Below are positions 8,371-16,268 of a stretch of DNA of 64,000 nucleotides, piece by piece. Below the pieces are notes generated by a model. The model saw only the letters and a program-made list of their open reading frames with translations. It made no database searches and was not told the DNA's origin. The DNA is taken from assembly GCA_030123525.1 (NCBI GenBank), contig CP126125.1, positions 1,984,001-2,048,000 of the forward strand, written 5' to 3'. The DNA is from ELB16-189 sp018266435 (GTDB taxonomy: Bacteria > Bacteroidota > Bacteroidia > Cytophagales > Cyclobacteriaceae). How positions within the stretch are numbered: position 1 is the first letter of the stretch; every line of letters begins with the position of its first letter. The position numbers were made by a program, and so were the translations under genes.

Positions 8371-9279
8371 ATGGACAACTTTTCGAAACGGTTCGGCATC
8401 CCAGACACTGCGTTTTCAACAATTGAACAAATCGCGAAAATGCAAAAGGCATTCAAGTTAGATTTTGCAGTGAGCCCAGCTTTCAAGGTGATAAATACTT
8501 TTAGCAAACGCTTCGAGTGGGATGGCGGTTTTACAAGCCGCATCGACAAGATGTTTAAAATGTTCGATTGGAACCAAACTTATTTGCCTGCACTGACCGA
8601 TCACCTCAAAGCATTTGAGGCAACCCACACAAAACTTTTTTCCAGTTGGGACAAACTATACGAGCTAAACAAACTCGACTCCTTTGGCCGTCAATTAAAA
8701 AGCATGGAAAGTGTTTTAAGTAAGGTCGCCTTTCAGGCGGCTGACGTAGCGGTTAGGAAAGAAAATTTAGACTTGCTTGATGACTTTGAAGAAATAACAA
8801 ATGAGGTGTCTGTCATAAGTGAAAGGATCTCTGAGCAGCAAGCAGTAACAAACATAGAACTGGCTGAAATACGAAGCTTGATTCAAAGTATCGAAGTTAG
8901 GATTGATCAGAAAGACAGAGACTTCTTTTCTGTCGTATTGAAGTGGATGACCGTCATTGGTTTCATCATGATGATTATCACGGAGTATAGATACCAAGTA
9001 TCCAAAGAAAGCAATTTGACCAAACAAGACTTAGTGAATTTCAAAATTGAAATATCAAAGACTATTGAAGAAAAACTCGCGCCTATTTCTGACCTACGGT
9101 GCGTAAATCGAACTTGTAACCTTAGGCTTAGGCCGTTCAGGAAATCACTTGTCCTTGGAATAGTTAAAGAAGGCCAAAGAGTAATAGTTCTGCAAACATC
9201 TGGGAAGTGGGCTTTTGTTTGGATAGAGCGTGATTCAACTCTGCATGGATGGGTCGTCAAAAAATATTTGGATAAATAG
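8371..9279 (+). CDS. Membrane protein with coiled coil and C-terminal bacterial SH3 domain, paired with the TIR gene
   Basis: 302 residues. The N-terminal third is soluble and aromatic-rich (repeated FSKRF/FDWN-type phrases), a coiled coil occupies about 130-185, one membrane helix follows (about 188-206, WMTVIGFIMMIITEY) and the C-terminal part (about 237-302) is a bacterial SH3 domain: CNLRLRP, the GIVKEGQRVIVLQTSGKWAFVWI core and the GWVVKKYL ending. SH3b domains in bacteria usually bind wall peptides or short ligands. The topology puts the coiled coil and SH3 domain on opposite sides of the membrane. It lies 9 bp after the TIR gene. Proposed role: membrane partner or sensor of the TIR effector; this pairing is not one I recognise as a named system. 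Confidence 0.75.
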   Translation: MDNFSKRFGIPDTAFSTIEQIAKMQKAFKLDFAVSPAFKVINTFSKRFEWDGGFTSRIDKMFKMFDWNQTYLPALTDHLKAFEATHTKLFSSWDKLYELNKLDSFGRQLKSMESVLSKVAFQAADVAVRKENLDLLDDFEEITNEVSVISERISEQQAVTNIELAEIRSLIQSIEVRIDQKDRDFFSVVLKWMTVIGFIMMIITEYRYQVSKESNLTKQDLVNFKIEISKTIEEKLAPISDLRCVNRTCNLRLRPFRKSLVLGIVKEGQRVIVLQTSGKWAFVWIERDSTLHGWVVKKYLDK

Positions 9280-9354
9280 ATTTGAGAAGGGCAGAGATGT
9301 TCTCGCTGAATCACCATATTTTCTACCGCTTGCCCATGCTTTACCGAAAAAATT

Positions 9355-10938
9355 TTACATATAGAAATAGTACTTAGAAGGGGGAGTAAAACCATCTGGC
9401 AGGTATTGAATTATTTCACCAACCTTTTGAGCGAATCGAAGCGTAATAGGAAGCCCATCATAATAATTGCAATTGTTGAAATTGACTTTGGTTAACGCAA
9501 GAATTTCATTGCACACATTTCTTAGTGTTGATTCACCTTCAAATATTTCAATTGACTTACCCAATGGCATGTGCATCCCAGGAAAAGTTTCATAGTAGGG
9601 AATATAGCCGGTTGTATAGAGTACTCCTTCAGTCTTGTCAATTTCAAATAGAGTGCCTCTGATAACTGGATAAATACCAACTGTCCTGAAAATCTTTATG
9701 GCCGAATCTTTTATCGTTACCAAATCAATTTCCACTTCATTGCCCAAGGCAGCTCTTATTCCATCTTTTAATCCTTCAATCTCAGCGTAATCTTTATTTA
9801 TTGAGGAGTTCCAGAAGTCGGTTGTTTTATGAACTACAACTCTTGTTGGTTTTAAATTTCTGTTTTGTACTATATAGGTATCGATGACACTCTTAACTAA
9901 GTCTTTGGCATAATCGTAAGTTAGGTGAGGAGCTTTTACTTTTGTTTTCTGAGTATCCCATTCAAATTGCTTTCCAACATAGATTAACCCTTTCCCTTCT
10001 CGGTTAAACGCTTGTGCTATGCTTGATCTTTTTAAATTGTTTTCATTACCGAGAACACTATGAAAACTTATTCCAACGAAGCACGAATTTTTGTCAATAT
10101 CCGTCAACGCCCAAGGGATTGAGTCTGATTTGTAATATTGTGCAACCACAAAATTCCAAGCAATCATTGATTCGTCCTGTCTCTTTTTCTTCCCCAAAAT
10201 TGTGTCTTCCAAAATCAATTGTACGGGGATTTCACTTTTACAAAGTAGTATTTCAGCTTTCAGTTTTCTTCTAAAATTTAGCTTTCCCTTTTCAAATCGA
10301 ATTGATGAGAGCTTTTTAAAGACACCAGACGGAATTACAATAATGCAGACGTCTGGCTTGGTGTGCAGATTTTCGATGTGATTTTGAAAGGCAGCTTTAT
10401 AAGTACTTATGATCTCGTCACATTTTTCAAGTAAACTTTTATTAGATGCCAATATGGCTTCTATTAATACACTTTTTATTTCAACATTGTTTTGCTCATC
10501 ATTTAGGAATTCACATTTGAACGATGACTCCTTATTGAAACCAATGAAATCGGGGTTGAGTTTTTTATTGATCGCGAACTCAATGTTATCCTCCTTAATC
10601 GATTCAAAGTCTTCAAACAGTTCGCCCAGTTTTTGTGTCTCATCTGAACTTTCAGAGTCATCCGTTGAAATCACTTCTCCATCCTGAATTGACGCTTCGT
10701 TATCAAGTTTAAAATTCTTGGCAGTGGCTTCAATGTAATTTGACATTTTACCGAGCCAATCCTTGAAATCCTGAATGTTATTCTTCGTACCAATGATGGA
10801 GACCCTGATTTCTGATCTATGATTTTGATTCGTCAGTGAGAAAAATCCCCCAATTGAAATTCCCTTCTTTGGATCATCACAAATGAAATTGTCTCCGAAT
10901 TCGAGTTTGGGTTCTGGCAGAAGTTCAAATTTCATCAC
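9355..10938 (-). CDS. Short prokaryotic Argonaute (MID-PIWI)
   Basis: 527 residues, the size of a short pAgo. The C-terminal half (about 275-527) has PIWI-like features: CFVGISFHS, GLIYVGKQFEW, the RVVVHKTTDFW strand-turn and a C-terminal LPITLRFAQKVGEIIQYLPDG stretch, which closely resembles the conserved end of pAgo PIWI domains. The N-terminal part holds the MID region. Short pAgos lack a catalytic PIWI tetrad and act as RNA-guided sensors of DNA; the nuclease or NADase work is done by a partner. The partner is the gene immediately upstream, which overlaps this start by 4 bp (ATGA), so the two are translationally coupled. Identification rests on motifs and gene pairing. Confidence 0.85.
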   Translation of the reverse strand: MMKFELLPEPKLEFGDNFICDDPKKGISIGGFFSLTNQNHRSEIRVSIIGTKNNIQDFKDWLGKMSNYIEATAKNFKLDNEASIQDGEVISTDDSESSDETQKLGELFEDFESIKEDNIEFAINKKLNPDFIGFNKESSFKCEFLNDEQNNVEIKSVLIEAILASNKSLLEKCDEIISTYKAAFQNHIENLHTKPDVCIIVIPSGVFKKLSSIRFEKGKLNFRRKLKAEILLCKSEIPVQLILEDTILGKKKRQDESMIAWNFVVAQYYKSDSIPWALTDIDKNSCFVGISFHSVLGNENNLKRSSIAQAFNREGKGLIYVGKQFEWDTQKTKVKAPHLTYDYAKDLVKSVIDTYIVQNRNLKPTRVVVHKTTDFWNSSINKDYAEIEGLKDGIRAALGNEVEIDLVTIKDSAIKIFRTVGIYPVIRGTLFEIDKTEGVLYTTGYIPYYETFPGMHMPLGKSIEIFEGESTLRNVCNEILALTKVNFNNCNYYDGLPITLRFAQKVGEIIQYLPDGFTPPSKYYFYM

Positions 10939-12275
10939 TCAAAAATGTTTTGTTGACTTGATTTGTCATAGTGTGTGTCGGGTTTATCCAAGTTTTTATT
11001 ATCGATTGGTACTCCGAAATTGACATTGAAAACCTGGTAGGATGAGAGTTCGATCTGCGCATTATCGAGGACACTAAGGGTTATCCTCTCGGAGCCTTTT
11101 GCAAGGAAAGAGAAAATAAAGTGTACATGGTTGAAGACCTGCTGATTTCTCTCTCGAGAGGTTAGGTAATTGGTGAGCTTAGTTATTTGGGCTTTATCTT
11201 CAAGGGGATTAAGTCCGTCACTTGTGAATAGGTATTGAGGATTAATTACGAGGAATAACCCAGTCTCATCAAATAAGTATTTTGTCTCAAATGAAAAGTG
11301 CCTGAAAAAGTTTGTTGGCTTGTATTCATGAAATGAAACGACTGTTCTATGGGCATCCTTTCGTTTTGATTTAGAGTCATAGTACTCAATTCGTTTCTCG
11401 GAGGTTTTGTTTTTAGCCATGAAAAAATACCTTCCATATTGCTTATTGAATCCAATTCTCTCTCCGTAGCAGAATTGCTTAAACTCCAGGTTCATCAACT
11501 CAGCTAACAGTTTTCTGGAGTCAATGTCCTTCAACAAATCTCTAACTTGCAATTCCTTCTTGGATGCGTAGTTAATCGCGTGTTCTTTAAATTTTGGAAA
11601 TCCATTTGGGTTAAAGAATGTATGAATTTTCTTAGCATGAAAAAGGAAGACTGGTCTTTCTGTATCCGGAATTTGAGCAAATATTTCTTTGGGCGTTTGA
11701 AGCAAAGGGTCGAACTGATAGACAACTTTGGGCAGCTTAGAAAATTTAAAAATATTGGCATAAAGCTGTTCTTTAACATTGAAATTAACGCGTTGTTTAA
11801 AGCAAGAAGAAAATCTTTCAAGAAAGTCATTTTTTCCAAGTGTAAGGACATTGTCCGCTTTGCTTATCTCAATTGGTATTTTCTTTTTGAAGTGCCCCTC
11901 GTCTAACTTTGATATTTTTTTAGCGTATAAAAGATTTGTGTCTTCTTTGAAAATAATAAGAATGACATCAAGCTTATGCTTGTCCCAGTATTCTACATCC
12001 TCTTCCCTAGGCTTAAACTCAAAGGCGCTTGTCGTTTCCTTGTGAATGTAACTGCCCTTTAGAGTAGACTTTATCTGAACTTTTAGTATTTCGCCAGTTG
12101 CTTCGAGTTTCCCATTGCTGTTTAAAGATGTTAGCTCAACCTCTCCGTCAATTCCAAAATCATTAACTGTTTCTGCCCGCCAAATTATAAAAGGGATATG
12201 GTTTGCGCAGTATTGATGAAATGCTGCTACTCCTTTATCGCCCGTAACATGTGACTCAGAAACTATTTTGGACAT
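10935..12275 (-). CDS. DUF4365 nuclease-APAZ effector of the short Argonaute (DREN-APAZ, SPARDA type)
   Basis: 446 residues. The N-terminal domain (about 1-150) is a DUF4365/PD-(D/E)XK nuclease: NDFGIDGEVEL with Asp43, then EILKVQIKST with Gln67 and Lys69, the D...QxK pattern of the fold. The rest (about 160-446) is the APAZ-type region that pairs with the Argonaute, including the KLPKVVYQFDPLLQTP segment near its start. This domain order, coupled to a short pAgo gene, is the SPARDA system, in which guide-directed recognition of invader DNA switches on indiscriminate DNA and RNA cutting and stops the infected cell (established for SPARDA). The key nuclease residues are present, so the effector looks active. 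Confidence 0.87.
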   Translation of the reverse strand: MSKIVSESHVTGDKGVAAFHQYCANHIPFIIWRAETVNDFGIDGEVELTSLNSNGKLEATGEILKVQIKSTLKGSYIHKETTSAFEFKPREEDVEYWDKHKLDVILIIFKEDTNLLYAKKISKLDEGHFKKKIPIEISKADNVLTLGKNDFLERFSSCFKQRVNFNVKEQLYANIFKFSKLPKVVYQFDPLLQTPKEIFAQIPDTERPVFLFHAKKIHTFFNPNGFPKFKEHAINYASKKELQVRDLLKDIDSRKLLAELMNLEFKQFCYGERIGFNKQYGRYFFMAKNKTSEKRIEYYDSKSKRKDAHRTVVSFHEYKPTNFFRHFSFETKYLFDETGLFLVINPQYLFTSDGLNPLEDKAQITKLTNYLTSRERNQQVFNHVHFIFSFLAKGSERITLSVLDNAQIELSSYQVFNVNFGVPIDNKNLDKPDTHYDKSSQQNIFE

Positions 12276-12350
12276 CGTATTATTTTTAGCGATTTACCAG
12301 TTAGTCAATCTTAATATAGACAATTTTTACGTAGCTCTTCTCTTAGTTTG

Positions 12351-13211
12351 TTATGCGAAGTTTTTCTTGAATAAATCTGTTAAATCTCGCTTCACAGTAT
12401 CATAATCTGGTAAGGCGTTTTCTGGTATCTGATGCCCCAAACTATTCTTCCACGCCTTGCTCAGGTTCTTGTCATTCTCCTCGTTGATCAACTGATCAAT
12501 GCCAGTGAACTCATGCCCTTTGAATTTCATTTTCTCATGGAAGGCTTCTACAATTTTTGGCCAGTTTAATTCTTTCACATTGTTAGCCAGATACCAGATG
12601 TCGTAATAATCTCTTGGCGCGGTGTAGGAGCGTTGAATCAGGGAGCGCAATTTTTCCGAAAGCATTTCTTCAATCACATAGCAAGGAATTGCATTTGATT
12701 TGATGGCCAATTGATCAGAGTAGCCATGAAATAGTTTCTTGTCGGTCTGTGGGAATATCAGTTTCTCGTAGAGTGTAATTTCAATTTTGATTTTCGTTTG
12801 CCAGCGTTCGGGTGGCGGTGGTGTTTCATTTTTCGGATGATCGGATCCCCAAAATTTAATGATCGCCTCATAGCCCGTGAGTTTGTCTTTGAACTTTAAA
12901 GGTTTGAGAGAGGCAACATGTGAAAGGATGTTTGCATTTTCTTTTACATGGAGACAAATAAAGTCGAGGTGGCTTTGCGTCAGTTCAAAATCGGTTGTGC
13001 GGCAAGTGAAGTCAAGGTCTTCCGAAAAACGGTAGTCGGGAAACCAGCATTTCTTCAGGCAAGTACCTCCTTTAAAAATCAGCAACTCCCTCAGTTTTTG
13101 TTCCGAATAAATCGCAGCCAGGAAGTGACCGAGCACCCAATCTTTATCGATGGTGCTTTTCAAAACTCCTTTTTGTTCCGCGATGGTGACTATTTCCTTT
13201 TGGAGGATCAT
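12351..13211 (-). CDS. abiEii: AbiEii-family nucleotidyltransferase toxin
   Basis: 286 residues with the nucleotidyltransferase signature of AbiEii: FKGGTCLKK (GGT at 48-50) and FSEDLDFT (Asp66 and neighbours) for metal binding, and the conserved YCSR/YTAPRDYYDIWYL block around residues 190-210. AbiEii enzymes transfer nucleotides to RNA targets and stop growth, and are the toxin half of type IV toxin-antitoxin pairs. Its start codon overlaps the stop of the AbiEi-like antitoxin by one base (TGATG), so the pair is coupled. It lies 75 bp upstream of the Argonaute partner gene in the same direction. Confidence 0.9.
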   Translation of the reverse strand: MILQKEIVTIAEQKGVLKSTIDKDWVLGHFLAAIYSEQKLRELLIFKGGTCLKKCWFPDYRFSEDLDFTCRTTDFELTQSHLDFICLHVKENANILSHVASLKPLKFKDKLTGYEAIIKFWGSDHPKNETPPPPERWQTKIKIEITLYEKLIFPQTDKKLFHGYSDQLAIKSNAIPCYVIEEMLSEKLRSLIQRSYTAPRDYYDIWYLANNVKELNWPKIVEAFHEKMKFKGHEFTGIDQLINEENDKNLSKAWKNSLGHQIPENALPDYDTVKRDLTDLFKKNFA

Positions 13212-14011
13212 CAGTATTGTTTGTTCACAATGTTTAAAATTCGAGTGCGGTCAATGTTTAATCTTAACCTCCACGCGTTCACAAATTCTCCTTCGTCCTT
13301 GCCTGTGGGGTCAAACAAATTATATTTTTGATTGACTTCTTTTTTCGCAAACTCGATGAATAAATTTAGTTGTTCGGGTTTTAACATTTCTGCCAGCAAG
13401 CCCATTCTTTTTGTTACCGCTGTATTGTCAACAGCTTTGCAGTACGTGATCAACTTGGATGGGTTGAGGTCAGCCTGATGGAATGCCCGCAACAACTCTG
13501 CGTAACCACCGGAGTATTGAGGCAAATCAAAACAGTCCACAATTGTTTTTTCTACATCAGTCATTGCATACTGATTGTTGCCAAAACCTTCTTGAATGAT
13601 TCCTGCTCTTTTTGGTTTTGCAATTTTTATGAATTGATATTTCGTACCAAAAACTGTTTTGGCAGGTTTTAACTTGGTGGTCTGAATAAATATGGTGTTT
13701 GGAAATTGCTCTGTCAATCCATGTTTGTTTAGTGCAGACCAATAGGCAATTGCCCCATCGTCAACCAGGAAGCACCCGATCACATTTTCATTGTGAAAAT
13801 TGGCCTTGCAAAATTTACCGCGCTCAATGCGTGAGAGTATTTTTTTATGAACGAGGTTTTCCACCAACTCACTCACGTTGCTGAATTTCTTGCCCATCGT
13901 TTTTTTTACGGTCTCCAGGGAGAAAATATTCAGTTCGTGATCGTCCAGCATCAGCAGGAGATCGATCTGAGGTTGGGTTAAGTTTGCCGATAAGTAGGTG
14001 CTTCTTGCCAT
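13211..14011 (-). CDS. abiEi: AbiEi-family antitoxin and transcription regulator
   Basis: 266 residues. The N-terminal part (about 10-70) is a winged-helix domain (LTQPQIDLLLMLDDHELNIFS..., LVENLVHKKILSRIERGKFC), and the C-terminal part resembles the AbiEi antitoxin domain (YAMTDVEKTIVDCFDLPQYSGGYAELLRAFHQ). AbiEi neutralises the adjacent AbiEii toxin and represses the operon. It is the first gene of the pair. An inverted repeat just upstream (14029-14051) is a candidate operator. Confidence 0.87.
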   Translation of the reverse strand: MARSTYLSANLTQPQIDLLLMLDDHELNIFSLETVKKTMGKKFSNVSELVENLVHKKILSRIERGKFCKANFHNENVIGCFLVDDGAIAYWSALNKHGLTEQFPNTIFIQTTKLKPAKTVFGTKYQFIKIAKPKRAGIIQEGFGNNQYAMTDVEKTIVDCFDLPQYSGGYAELLRAFHQADLNPSKLITYCKAVDNTAVTKRMGLLAEMLKPEQLNLFIEFAKKEVNQKYNLFDPTGKDEGEFVNAWRLRLNIDRTRILNIVNKQY

Positions 14012-14028
14012 TACTTTTCAATATAGAA

Positions 14029-14051
14029 TAAACCCTACAAAATGGGGTTTA
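14029..14051. promoter_or_regulatory. Inverted repeat, candidate AbiEi operator
   Basis: Arms TAAACCC (14029-14035) and GGGTTTA (14045-14051) with a 9-bp spacer lie about 18 bp upstream of the AbiEi start. AbiEi-type antitoxins are known to repress their own promoter by binding inverted repeats, so this fits an autoregulatory operator. The call is inferred from position and symmetry only. Confidence 0.45.
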
Positions 14052-14113
14052 TCTAATGCCAAAAGGTAAAAAAGGAAGGAATAAAAAGCAAGGAAAAGCT
14101 CAAAAAGGTGGAT

Positions 14114-14380
14114 TCAAGCCAATTTTCGGGACTCTTTGTACAGGCTGTTGAAGAACTCCTCCACAGAAATCTTGTGAATCGCTAAAATCTTGACAAGGCT
14201 TTTCATTGTAATGTTGGTCTGGCCTTTTTCGATGCGCCAGTACTGTACGCGGGGAATGTCGTGGTCAAAAGCAAAGTCTTCATGGCTGGTATAGCCTTTC
14301 TGCTTGCGCAACTCGGTGAGCTTTGCACCAATCCGCTTCAAAAGATTTGATAAGACTTCCTCTTCTTTCACAGAAGCCAA
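14114..14380 (-). CDS. XRE-family helix-turn-helix regulator
   Basis: 88 residues with a complete HTH_3 domain at about 12-70: IGAKLTELRKQKGYTSHEDFAFDHDIPRVQYWRIEKGQTNITMKSLVKILAIHKI, of which the key part is the helix-turn-helix around SHEDFAFDHDIPRVQYWRIEKG. It is a single-domain DNA-binding protein. It follows the SIR2-like gene by 59 bp in the same direction and may regulate the mob/cargo operon or the element. Its target is unknown. Confidence 0.8.
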   Translation of the reverse strand: MASVKEEEVLSNLLKRIGAKLTELRKQKGYTSHEDFAFDHDIPRVQYWRIEKGQTNITMKSLVKILAIHKISVEEFFNSLYKESRKLA

Positions 14381-14439
14381 ATTGGCCTCAATTTCACCTA
14401 AATGTTACCTCATATAAGATGTACAGATTTTTGGGGTGC

Positions 14440-15435
14440 TCAGAACAGAGTTCGGGAATCGAAGTACTTGATCTCAGACGCTTTATAATTATAGAGTTGC
14501 TTTTCGATTCCTTTCAGCTTCCGCTGGATTTGATCTTCGTTCAGATTGGATAAGTGAACACCGATGGCCAGCTTCCTCTTGTTTTCATTCAAGTCATTTA
14601 TCAAATGCTCATCGTAGTCCGAGAAAGAAAAACCATAGATCACTAAGCGGTTATGACTCGCCTTGAAGGCAGCTCTGCAAAAAGATAAATAGATACTCTT
14701 CGCTATGGTGTCCTCTTTTAATTTTGCCTTGCCCTCCGAAACGAAGATAGGCACGTTACCCAAGTGAATTTGTAAGCGAATCAATTCCAAAAGTTCTTCC
14801 GTCTTGCTTCCGCGAGAAATCTTTACAATTATTCCGTCTTGTTTGTGGAAGAAAAGTGCTCCATGTAAATAGTATATGTTTTTGAATCCGGGTAGTGGCT
14901 TATCATTGAACACTAACTCAGTTCCTTTCTTTCGAAAAAAGTCCTGGTATCTGCCGACTTTGCTGTCCCGCTTGCCGCGATCCAATGTGATGAGGATAAT
15001 GTGGTAAAGAAAAATGTCATAGTTGGTAGTGAATACATTTTCAAACCAATCCAATTCTATTGATGACTGAAAGAGTGTTTGGGGATCGATCTTGGTAAAT
15101 TCTGGGTGTAAGTCTTTTATTGCTTTCAATAAACCGGACTTCAGGAGCCTCAAGGAGTTTCCAATCAGCTGAGCCTCATATCCAAATAACTGATTAACAT
15201 CAAGAGCATTGGAAAGTAAGTTTTGCAACCCTTCAAAATTGGTGGAGTTGAATTTTAAAAAGATTCCTCTTTCGCTGTCATCAAGGTAGGTCAGGAATTT
15301 CTCGAATAGCGATTTGTAGTTCAAGGCAGAGTTGATGTTGATGGAAAAACCGTTGCCAAGAAAAATATCCGCCCCCTTGAATGAATGTTTGATTTCACTC
15401 CAATGATAGACTTTAATATCGCCAATGGTTATCAT
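14440..15435 (-). CDS. SIR2-like DUF4917-type protein, possible NADase defence effector
   Basis: 331 residues with the marks of the DUF4917/SIR2-like family: IFLGNGFSINI near the start (nucleotide-binding loop), FTTNYDIFLYHI around residue 138, YYLHGALFFH around 190 and IYGFSFSDYDEHLINDLNENKR around 275. SIR2-like proteins in defence systems cleave NAD; whether this subfamily does is inferred. It sits 8 bp after RteC in the same direction, that is, inside the regulatory/mobilisation operon of the ICE, with an HTH gene downstream. Length is typical of the family. Confidence 0.75.
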   Translation of the reverse strand: MITIGDIKVYHWSEIKHSFKGADIFLGNGFSININSALNYKSLFEKFLTYLDDSERGIFLKFNSTNFEGLQNLLSNALDVNQLFGYEAQLIGNSLRLLKSGLLKAIKDLHPEFTKIDPQTLFQSSIELDWFENVFTTNYDIFLYHIILITLDRGKRDSKVGRYQDFFRKKGTELVFNDKPLPGFKNIYYLHGALFFHKQDGIIVKISRGSKTEELLELIRLQIHLGNVPIFVSEGKAKLKEDTIAKSIYLSFCRAAFKASHNRLVIYGFSFSDYDEHLINDLNENKRKLAIGVHLSNLNEDQIQRKLKGIEKQLYNYKASEIKYFDSRTLF

Positions 15436-15443
15436 GTTTTTCG

Positions 15444-16262
15444 TTAGGCAAAATCGTCTAATCGTTGAATCAACTTCTCTCTCATGTCATCCAGAAAATT
15501 TGTCTTACCGTTTTTTCGTAACCTGATCTCTTGAAATTGTCGGTAATAGTTTCCCAGGCTAATATTGAAAAGGTGCTCAAATGAATCTGCAATCTGTTTG
15601 ATGTCGGCCTTGCCATTGTTCACAGCATCCACACTTTGAAGTGCATAGATTAGTTCAATTAATGCGGACTTGGTGCCTGTCCATTTTAAAGACGACAATG
15701 TATCTGTAACATCTGCATCAAGTTTTTGAAGTAGTGTTATCAGGTGTTCCTTTACCATTTGGTGGGCAAGGATTTTCCCAAGGATATTATCGTAGCCTGT
15801 TGAAAACTTTGCGTCAATGTCAGGATCGCTTAATAGTTTCTCTGTGCGAGTGAAATACTTGTCGTCCAGGTGGGTTGAGTTCGAAAGGCAGTACTTATAG
15901 AATTGGGTGTGTTCCTTTACATACTCTTGGAGTTCACTCAAGCGTTGATGGAAGTAAACACGAAGTGCATCCGAACCATTGAACGGCTCTGCAAGCTTTA
16001 ATGAAAATACTTTGTCATAATAGAAGTACTGACTGAGGATAACTGGTTTTTGCTCTTTGAAAAAACTAATCTCCTCATCCATGCCTTGGAATCGATATTC
16101 ATAAACAAATTGCTTCAGTTCACTAATCGTAGAGCCGACAATTATCAAGCACTTGCTTGCTTTGGAAATTATGTCAGGGTTTTCAAGAGTTACTGTTTCT
16201 ATTTGAGCTTTCAGATTTTCCTGAAGCTGGTCACAGAATTCTTTTATGGCTAGTGTTTTCAT
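15444..16262 (-). CDS. rteC: RteC-family regulator of element excision
   Basis: 272 residues. The central FFKEQKPVILSQYFYYDKVF motif, the LQEYVKEHTQFYKYCLSN block and the C-terminal segment with VNNGKADIKQIADSFEHLFNI and LGNYYRQFQEIRLRKNG are the RteC signature. In CTnDOT, RteC switches on the excision operon, which primes transfer. It lies 6 bp after the coupling protein gene (same strand) and 8 bp before the SIR2-like gene. No RteA/RteB two-component genes are seen in this window. Confidence 0.88.
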   Translation of the reverse strand: MKTLAIKEFCDQLQENLKAQIETVTLENPDIISKASKCLIIVGSTISELKQFVYEYRFQGMDEEISFFKEQKPVILSQYFYYDKVFSLKLAEPFNGSDALRVYFHQRLSELQEYVKEHTQFYKYCLSNSTHLDDKYFTRTEKLLSDPDIDAKFSTGYDNILGKILAHQMVKEHLITLLQKLDADVTDTLSSLKWTGTKSALIELIYALQSVDAVNNGKADIKQIADSFEHLFNISLGNYYRQFQEIRLRKNGKTNFLDDMREKLIQRLDDFA

Positions 16263-16268
16263 AACAGT

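Noticed and set aside
7339..12275. SPARTA-type Argonaute with TIR-APAZ
   Set aside because: The TIR gene is on the other strand and has no APAZ part; the pAgo's coupled partner is the DUF4365 nuclease gene.
14440..15435. SIR2-APAZ partner of the Argonaute (SPARSA)
   Set aside because: The SIR2-like protein has no APAZ region and is separated from the Argonaute by the AbiE pair.
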